Source: Vibrio spartinae (GTDB lineage: Bacteria > Pseudomonadota > Gammaproteobacteria > Enterobacterales > Vibrionaceae). From it: a stretch of DNA of 64,000 nt. The translations under genes were made by a program, and so were the position numbers. The stretch covers positions 363,001 to 427,000 of the forward strand of contig NZ_AP024907.1 in the NCBI RefSeq assembly GCF_024347135.1, given 5' to 3'. Under the pieces are notes generated by a model. The model made no database searches. It worked only from the letters and a program-made list of their open reading frames with translations, and was not told the origin of the DNA. Below, piece after piece: positions 58,384-64,000 of the stretch; the stretch's first letter is position 1, and each line of letters starts with the position of its first letter.

Positions 58384-58497
58384 ATGAAAGTTCGTGCTTC
58401 CGTTAAAAAGATCTGCCGTAACTGCAAAGTTATCAAGCGTAACGGTGTTGTTCGCGTGATTTGCAGTGAGCCAAAGCATAAGCAACGCCAAGGCTAA
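58384..58497 (+). CDS. rpmJ: 50S ribosomal protein L36
   Basis: 37 residues, [20 protein letters not shown], with Cys/His zinc residues (CRNC, C, H). It is too short for ORF tables of usual cut-off. ACGGAG precedes it, and it closes the spc operon. Confidence 0.97.
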
Positions 58498-58514
58498 TTA
58501 GCAGAATTTTTTAC

Positions 58515-58543
58515 TTGAAAAAACAAGGTCGGTCGAGTATATT
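58515..58543 (+). promoter_or_regulatory. Sigma-70-like promoter of the alpha operon
   Basis: TTGAAA (58515-58520), 17-base spacer, TATATT (58538-58543), about 100 bases upstream of rpsM. Confidence 0.75.
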
Positions 58544-58549
58544 CCTCGG

Positions 58550-58655
58550 CCTACCTTTTGCGTGCAAAAGAAGTAGTATCCCGCAACGTATCCTCTACGG
58601 GCTCTGTTGCGGATAATTCTTTGATGAAAGTACTAGGAGTGAATAGTGGCCCGTA
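58550..58655 (+). promoter_or_regulatory. Alpha operon leader, candidate S4-binding pseudoknot
   Basis: About 100 bases of leader run into the GTG start of rpsM. Complementary segments (ccgcaacg around 58580-58588 with tgttgcgg at 58604-58611) can form one stem. In E. coli S4 binds a pseudoknot at the same place and blocks initiation. A GTG start, as in enterics, agrees; the pseudoknot itself was not folded. Confidence 0.5.
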
Positions 58656-59002
58656 TAGCTGGCATTAACATTCCTGATCATAAACATGCTGTTATTGCAT
58701 TAACTGCAATCTACGGCATCGGTAAGACTCGTTCACAAGCTATCTTGGCTGAACTGAGCATTGCTGAAAGTGTTAAGATCAGTGAACTAACTGAAGAGCA
58801 GATCGATCAACTGCGTGATGGTGTAGCTAAGTACACTGTAGAAGGTGATCTACGTCGTGAAGTATCAATGAACATCAAGCGTCTTATGGACCTTGGTTGT
58901 TATCGTGGTCTTCGTCATCGTCGCAGTCTACCTCTACGTGGACAGCGTACTAAAACCAACGCTCGCACCCGTAAGGGTCCGCGTAAGCCGATCAAGAAAT
59001 AA
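58646..59002 (+). CDS. rpsM: 30S ribosomal protein S13
   Basis: 118 residues from a GTG start with AGGAG at 58634-58638. [19 protein letters not shown] and [18 protein letters not shown] are diagnostic. It contacts the P-site tRNA and L5. Confidence 0.98.
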   Translation: MARIAGINIPDHKHAVIALTAIYGIGKTRSQAILAELSIAESVKISELTEEQIDQLRDGVAKYTVEGDLRREVSMNIKRLMDLGCYRGLRHRRSLPLRGQRTKTNARTRKGPRKPIKK

Positions 59003-59014
59003 TCGGGAAGGTAG

Positions 59015-59410
<396 letters not shown>

Positions 59411-59437
59411 CGTTTCGAGGAAGATTGGAGAAAGATC

Positions 59438-60058
59438 ATGGCAAGATATTTGGGTCCTAAGCTGAAGCTTAGCCGCCGCGAGGGTACCGACTTATTCCTT
59501 AAGTCAGGTATTCGTGCGATAGATACCAAGTGTAAAATAGATAACGCACCAGGTGTACACGGCGCTCGTCGCGGTCGTCTATCTGATTATGGCGTTCAGC
59601 TTCGTGAGAAGCAAAAAGTACGTCGTATGTACGGCGTTCTTGAAAAACAATTCCGTAACTACTATAAAGAAGCAGCCCGTTTAAAAGGCAACACTGGTGA
59701 AAACCTACTTCAGCTTCTTGAAGGTCGTTTGGATAATGTTGTTTACCGTATGGGCTTTGGGGCAACTCGCTCAGAAGCTCGTCAGCTAGTTAGTCACAAA
59801 GCTATTCTGGTTAACGGTAAAGTAGTAAACATTCCTTCTTTCAATGTTACGGCAGACGACGTTGTTGCAGTGCGTGAGAAAGCTAAAAAGCAATCTCGTA
59901 TCACGGCAGCTATAGAAGTTGCAGAACAACGCGAAAAACCAACTTGGATTGAAGTGGATGGCAGCAAAATGGAAGGTACGTTCAAGCGTTTGCCAGAACG
60001 TTCAGATCTATCAGCTGACATCAACGAACAATTGATCGTCGAGCTTTACTCTAAGTAA
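59438..60058 (+). CDS. rpsD: 30S ribosomal protein S4
   Basis: 206 residues, [20 protein letters not shown], zinc-free form. An S4 RNA-binding domain covers about 95-160 ([20 protein letters not shown]). A primary 16S binder and regulator of the alpha operon in E. coli. Confidence 0.98.
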   Translation: MARYLGPKLKLSRREGTDLFLKSGIRAIDTKCKIDNAPGVHGARRGRLSDYGVQLREKQKVRRMYGVLEKQFRNYYKEAARLKGNTGENLLQLLEGRLDNVVYRMGFGATRSEARQLVSHKAILVNGKVVNIPSFNVTADDVVAVREKAKKQSRITAAIEVAEQREKPTWIEVDGSKMEGTFKRLPERSDLSADINEQLIVELYSK

Positions 60059-60082
60059 GGTTTAAATTAAAGAGAGGACACA

Positions 60083-61075
60083 ATGCAGGGTTCTGTAACA
60101 GAATTTCTTAAGCCACGTCTTGTTGATATCGAACAAATCAGCACGACACACGCAAAAGTAACTCTTGAGCCGTTAGAGCGTGGTTTCGGCCATACTCTGG
60201 GTAATGCACTTCGCCGTATTCTTCTTTCGTCTATGCCAGGTTGTGCCGTGACTGAAGTTGAAATTGAAGGCGTACTACACGAGTACAGCACCAAAGAAGG
60301 TGTTCAAGAGGATATCCTAGAGATCCTTCTGAACCTGAAGGGTTTAGCTGTTCGCGTTGCCGAAGGCAAAGATGAAGTGTTCATTACACTGAACAAATCA
60401 GGCTCGGGCCCTGTTGTTGCAGGTGACATCACTCATGATGGTGATGTTGAGATCGTAAACCCTGAGCACGTTATTTGTCATCTTAATGATGACAATGCTG
60501 AGGTCGCAATGCGCATCAAGGTTCAACGTGGTCGTGGTTATGTTCCGGCTTCTGCTCGTATCCATACAGATGAAGATGATCGTCCAATTGGTCGCCTACT
60601 TGTTGATGCTACCTACAGCCCGGTGGATAAAATCGCCTATACTGTAGAAGCAGCACGTGTAGAACAGCGTACTGACTTAGACAAGCTTGTCATCGATATG
60701 GAAACAAATGGCACAATCGAACCAGAGGAAGCTATCCGCCGTGCAGCAACAATACTTGCTGAACAGTTGGATGCATTCGTAGATCTACGTGATGTACGAG
60801 TTCCTGAGGAGAAAGAAGAGAAGCCTGAATTCGATCCGATCCTATTGCGTCCTGTAGACGATCTTGAACTAACAGTTCGCTCTGCTAACTGTTTGAAAGC
60901 AGAAGCGATTCACTACATCGGTGATCTAGTACAGCGTACTGAGGTAGAATTACTTAAAACACCTAACCTCGGTAAGAAATCTTTGACAGAGATTAAAGAC
61001 GTGCTTGCATCACGTGGTCTTTCTCTGGGTATGCGCCTAGAAAACTGGCCGCCAGCATCTATCGCTGAAGATTAA
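60083..61075 (+). CDS. rpoA: RNA polymerase alpha subunit
   Basis: A 330-residue protein. The N-terminal assembly domain (about 1-235; [22 protein letters not shown]) is followed by a linker and the C-terminal domain (about 250-330; [40 protein letters not shown]), which contacts UP elements and activators such as CRP, encoded in this window. Confidence 0.98.
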   Translation: MQGSVTEFLKPRLVDIEQISTTHAKVTLEPLERGFGHTLGNALRRILLSSMPGCAVTEVEIEGVLHEYSTKEGVQEDILEILLNLKGLAVRVAEGKDEVFITLNKSGSGPVVAGDITHDGDVEIVNPEHVICHLNDDNAEVAMRIKVQRGRGYVPASARIHTDEDDRPIGRLLVDATYSPVDKIAYTVEAARVEQRTDLDKLVIDMETNGTIEPEEAIRRAATILAEQLDAFVDLRDVRVPEEKEEKPEFDPILLRPVDDLELTVRSANCLKAEAIHYIGDLVQRTEVELLKTPNLGKKSLTEIKDVLASRGLSLGMRLENWPPASIAED

Positions 61076-61089
61076 TCGATACAAGTTAG

Positions 61090-61482
<393 letters not shown>

Positions 61483-61500
61483 TCAGTTCGTCATTTAGGA

Positions 61501-61526
61501 AAGCCGAGCATATGCTCGGCTTTTTT
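61501..61526 (+). terminator. Terminator of the alpha operon
   Basis: Perfect palindrome AAGCCGAGCATATGCTCGGC plus TT, then a T-run. Confidence 0.92.
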
Positions 61527-61591
61527 ATTATCCTTGAATGACTGCTTAGATAGTGGGAATTCTTTTTCTAATCATTACATCTCCCCTTGAA

Positions 61592-62086
61592 TTACTGCTG
61601 CCATAACTGAGTGAGCGAGCTCATTAATCCTTCACTTGCGCCCCGAGTATTGAGATATTTTAAGATAAGAGGGACGAATTTTGACACCATATCCGGACTC
61701 AACCCCAGCTGTTTGAAAGAGCTGATGACCGCAGTCATATCATTTATATCTGATAAGCCATTCTTTATTCCGGTTTGATTTAGACTTGATAGATTTTCCA
61801 TTCCGGGAATGAGTTGATTCAATTCAGTATTATTCTGATCGGACAATCGATTTTGAGCCAGTGACAATAATGCACCAACCCCGCCGGTTGCTTGCTGACC
61901 GGAGACCGGAAGCTGTGCTGCTACCTGTGAAATCAGTGTTGAACTGCTTCCTGTCAGTCCAAGCGTTTTGCCGATTGTGCTACTAAGCTCTTCGGTATGA
62001 TTGCCGAGTTTGAAAAAAGCGTAACTTGGGGATGTCAGTGTGGTACTTAACATCAGCGTCCACACCAGAGTGCGTGTTGTTGTCAT
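61592..62086 (-). CDS. Secreted DUF2780 family protein
   Basis: A 164-residue exported protein with a signal peptide (about 1-23, SPSYA) and a helical domain with VGALLSLAQNRLS, LNQLIPGMENLSSL and FKQLGLSPDMVSKFVPLILKYL, as in the DUF2780/VcgC-VcgE-type family. The role is unknown. The ATG at 62086 (GGAA nine bases before) gives a better signal peptide than the ATG at 62101. It lies downstream of fklB on the same strand but past a terminator. Confidence 0.82.
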   Translation of the reverse strand: MTTTRTLVWTLMLSTTLTSPSYAFFKLGNHTEELSSTIGKTLGLTGSSSTLISQVAAQLPVSGQQATGGVGALLSLAQNRLSDQNNTELNQLIPGMENLSSLNQTGIKNGLSDINDMTAVISSFKQLGLSPDMVSKFVPLILKYLNTRGASEGLMSSLTQLWQQ

Positions 62087-62130
62087 GAATGGTATTTCCA
62101 TTATTGTGAGCTGATGATTCAGTTTAGATA

Positions 62131-62155
62131 AAAAAAGCGGTGCTGAGCACCGCTT
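62131..62155 (-). terminator. Terminator after fklB
   Basis: On the minus strand AAGCGGTGC-TC-AGCACCGCTT followed by TTTTT. It separates fklB from the DUF2780 gene. Confidence 0.85.
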
Positions 62156-62194
62156 GATGTTAATTCTTTGCTAATTTATTGATAGCTGATTCGC

Positions 62195-62815
62195 TTACAG
62201 AATGTCGAGTAATTCGACTTCAAAGACCAACGCTGCGTATGGTGGGATCGCCGCACCAGCACCACGCTCACCATAAGCAAGATCTTGAGGAATATAAAGT
62301 TTCCACTTTGAACCGACAGGCATGATTTGTAGTGCTTCTACCCAACCTTTAATCACACCCGTTACTGGGAATTCGACTGGCTGACCACGAGTTACAGAGC
62401 TATCGAATACCGAACCATCGGTTAGTTGACCATGATAATGAACACGAACAGTCTTATCAGAAGTCGGTACTTCACCTGTACCCTCTGTCACGATTTCATA
62501 CTGAAGACCTGATTCTAAAACAGTCACTTCAGGACGGAGTGCGTTATCTTTCAGGAACGCTTCGCCATCAGCGGCAGCAACTTTCGCTGCAGATTCACGC
62601 GTTTCTTGAGCTTTGGCATGAACGGCTTGCAATGCCTGATTAATATCGTCGATTTCAATTGCTGGCATGTCACCAGTTAATGCTGTCGCAATACCAGCAG
62701 CGAGCGCATCAACACTGAGTCCTTCTAAACCGCTACCAGCAAGCTGTTGGCCCATTTGCAAACCAATACCGTAGCTTGCCTTCTGTTCGTTTGTTTCAAG
62801 TTGTACGTCAGACAT
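62195..62815 (-). CDS. fklB: FKBP-type peptidyl-prolyl isomerase FklB (FKBP22)
   Basis: A 206-residue homodimeric prolyl isomerase. An N-terminal dimerisation domain (about 1-95; SYGIGLQMGQQLAGSGL) joins the catalytic FKBP domain (about 110-206; VRVHYHGQLTDGSVFDSS, VGSKWKLYIPQDLAYGERGAGAAIPPYAAL). No signal peptide, so cytoplasmic. Confidence 0.95.
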   Translation of the reverse strand: MSDVQLETNEQKASYGIGLQMGQQLAGSGLEGLSVDALAAGIATALTGDMPAIEIDDINQALQAVHAKAQETRESAAKVAAADGEAFLKDNALRPEVTVLESGLQYEIVTEGTGEVPTSDKTVRVHYHGQLTDGSVFDSSVTRGQPVEFPVTGVIKGWVEALQIMPVGSKWKLYIPQDLAYGERGAGAAIPPYAALVFEVELLDIL

Positions 62816-63044
62816 AAACTGTCACTCTTTTGCGTTAAAACGCTAGAGAATAACAGTTATTAGTAGATGATGAAATGAAGAACGGGGAGAATATTTCATT
62901 GCATAGTTTGATGTGACATATCTTCAAACTTAAGTGAAATTTTTTCAAGATTGTGTCAACATTTTAGTTATAGCAGTGATTCCCCTATACTCATTAAGCG
63001 CGAGTTTTTATACTAGCTGGAATAAGCATGGGAGATGTTAATTC

Positions 63045-63662
63045 GTGAATCGCCGACAGGAAAAAAAGGTGCAAGGTGGCTATCTTGCTGTTGTTCAGAG
63101 CAAATGGTCAGCTATGAATTTTCAGCAGTCATTTCAGTCCGTTGTCAGACCGTGTCGTGGTCTATGGTGTGAATTACCGAAATTGCATCAACGTTTACTG
63201 ATGGTTTTGGTGCCAGTGGTCATGCTTCTCGTTTTGACGCCTTGGCCGAAAGAGGAGCCCGTTGCATCTGAACAGACGATTGTGGAGCAGTCAGCTGGCG
63301 AGCAGCGTGTTGCACTGGCGCTTGATCCCGATAGCCTGAAGGAACCCACTGAACCTGTCGCATCCCCGAAAGCGGCGAAACCGGCTTCAGAACCTCGTAC
63401 AACGACATGGGTTAACTATACGGTAAAAAATGGTGACACGCTTTCTAAGGTGTTCCGTACCAACGATTTATCATTGGCTGATTTGAATGATCTTGTTCAG
63501 GTCGAGGGTTCTGATAAGCCACTCAGTAATATCAAGCCGGGACAATTGATTCGTTATAAGCTGACGAATAAAGGTGATCTGGATATTTTGCAAATCGAAC
63601 AAAAGGATCAATCGATCATGTTCTTCCGTTTATCCAATGGTGGATTTGGTCGGAGTAAATAA
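63045..63662 (+). CDS. OapA/YtfB-like envelope protein
   Basis: A 205-residue single-pass inner-membrane protein. The N-terminal OapA-like cytoplasmic motif (about 35-50), a membrane helix (about 50-66), a proline/glutamate-rich linker and a C-terminal OapA/LysM-like domain (about 122-200; YTVKNGDTLSKVFRTNDLSL) are visible. E. coli YtfB localises to the septum and binds glycans. A GTG start with GGAGA nine bases upstream is used; ATG at 63114 would remove part of the N-terminus. Divergent from fklB, as commonly seen in enterics. Confidence 0.83.
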   Translation: MNRRQEKKVQGGYLAVVQSKWSAMNFQQSFQSVVRPCRGLWCELPKLHQRLLMVLVPVVMLLVLTPWPKEEPVASEQTIVEQSAGEQRVALALDPDSLKEPTEPVASPKAAKPASEPRTTTWVNYTVKNGDTLSKVFRTNDLSLADLNDLVQVEGSDKPLSNIKPGQLIRYKLTNKGDLDILQIEQKDQSIMFFRLSNGGFGRSK

Positions 63663-63794
63663 CGTCAGCAAGAAAATCGATTGAACGAAGCGATATGAGG
63701 GGGAATCGTAATAGGCGCCATGACCCCTCATCTATTGTAACGTTTGGTATATCCGTAAAGTGAGCATCGTGTTGATGCTTGCTTGGAAGGAGAT

Positions 63795-64000
63795 TTACTG
63801 AGGCATTCTCTTCATATCGATATGTGAAATACCATCTTCCAGATAAGGTTCGGATGTCTGAACGAATCCATATTGGCGGTAAAATGTCTCTAATTGTGCC
63901 TGTGCACCAATTTCAATCGGTGTCTCCGGCCATAGATGATCACATCGCTCAATGGCATGAGTCAGTAATTGATGTCCGACACCTGCTCCTCGAACACAGG
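63795..64000 (-). CDS. ElaA-type GNAT acetyltransferase, partial (3' end)
   Basis: Reading the minus strand from the window end gives about 67 residues of a GNAT protein and a TAA at 63797-63795. RGAGVGHQLLTHAIERC is the acetyl-CoA loop, and IEIGAQAQLETFYRQYGF plus YLEDGISHIDMKRM match the C-terminus of ElaA. The 5' part lies outside. Substrate is unknown. Confidence 0.82.
   Translation of the reverse strand, partial: CVRGAGVGHQLLTHAIERCDHLWPETPIEIGAQAQLETFYRQYGFVQTSEPYLEDGISHIDMKRMPQ

Noticed and set aside
63028..63048. A six-codon ORF whose TGA overlaps the GTG of the OapA-like gene
   Set aside because: It could be a leader peptide, but such overlaps arise by chance and no repeated codon or attenuator structure is seen.

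Overview
The window looks like the chromosome of a gammaproteobacterium, most likely a Vibrio. The order hof/pilMNOQ-aroK-aroB-damX-dam-rpe-gph-trpS is shared with enterics and vibrios. So is crp-prkB-yheU-yheT-yheS-kefG-kefB-yheV-slyD, followed by the S10, spc and alpha ribosomal operons. A motX gene next to purA points to the polar, sodium-driven flagellum of vibrios. A species close to the V. gazogenes/rhizosphaerae group, with plant-polysaccharide enzymes, is a guess and not something the sequence proves.

Layout. (1) 0.1-3.4 kb: a type IV pilus/DNA-uptake-like cluster, pilM-N-O and a short secretin, with no pilP between pilO and pilQ. (2) 3.6-10.5 kb: aroK, aroB, damX, dam, rpe, gph and trpS. 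(3) 10.6-27.2 kb: an accessory block set between trpS and pabA. It holds a type I sulfide:quinone oxidoreductase, a small membrane protein, a 2347-residue secreted SpvB/RHS protein with an unrecognised C-terminal tip, a secreted CARDB-like protein, a GH5 mannanase-like enzyme, a GH44 endoglucanase with a CBM2-like domain, two small secreted proteins of unknown function, and a MetE-C-like methyltransferase with a MetR-type box. (4) 27.4-32.2 kb: pabA, argD/astC, astA, a DUF1338 gene and crp; astD, expected between astA and the DUF1338 gene, is absent. (5) 32.5-41.8 kb: prkB to yheS on the minus strand, then kefG, kefB, yheV, slyD and an isoaspartyl peptidase on the plus strand. (6) 41.9-47.5 kb: purA, motX, rnr, rlmB. 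(7) 47.5-61.5 kb: the complete S10, spc and alpha operons, with promoters, leaders and terminators visible. (8) 61.6-64 kb: a DUF2780 protein, fklB, an OapA-like envelope protein and the 3' end of an ElaA-type acetyltransferase.

How the parts work together. Most of the window is core metabolism and translation. The accessory block is oriented outward: nearly every product carries a Sec signal peptide. Its enzymes attack mannan and glucan/xyloglucan, the RHS protein could act on other cells or a host, and SQR detoxifies or uses sulfide. Such a set would suit a bacterium living in anoxic, plant-rich sediment, which is an inference. The least explained item is the Sec-exported SpvB/RHS giant. 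It carries two copies of a roughly 100-residue cysteine-containing module that is not an RHS repeat, has a lower-GC tip, and has no obvious immunity gene downstream. Short 12-16 bp tandem duplications recur inside or at the ends of housekeeping genes (pilM, pilN, the DUF1338 gene, yheT).
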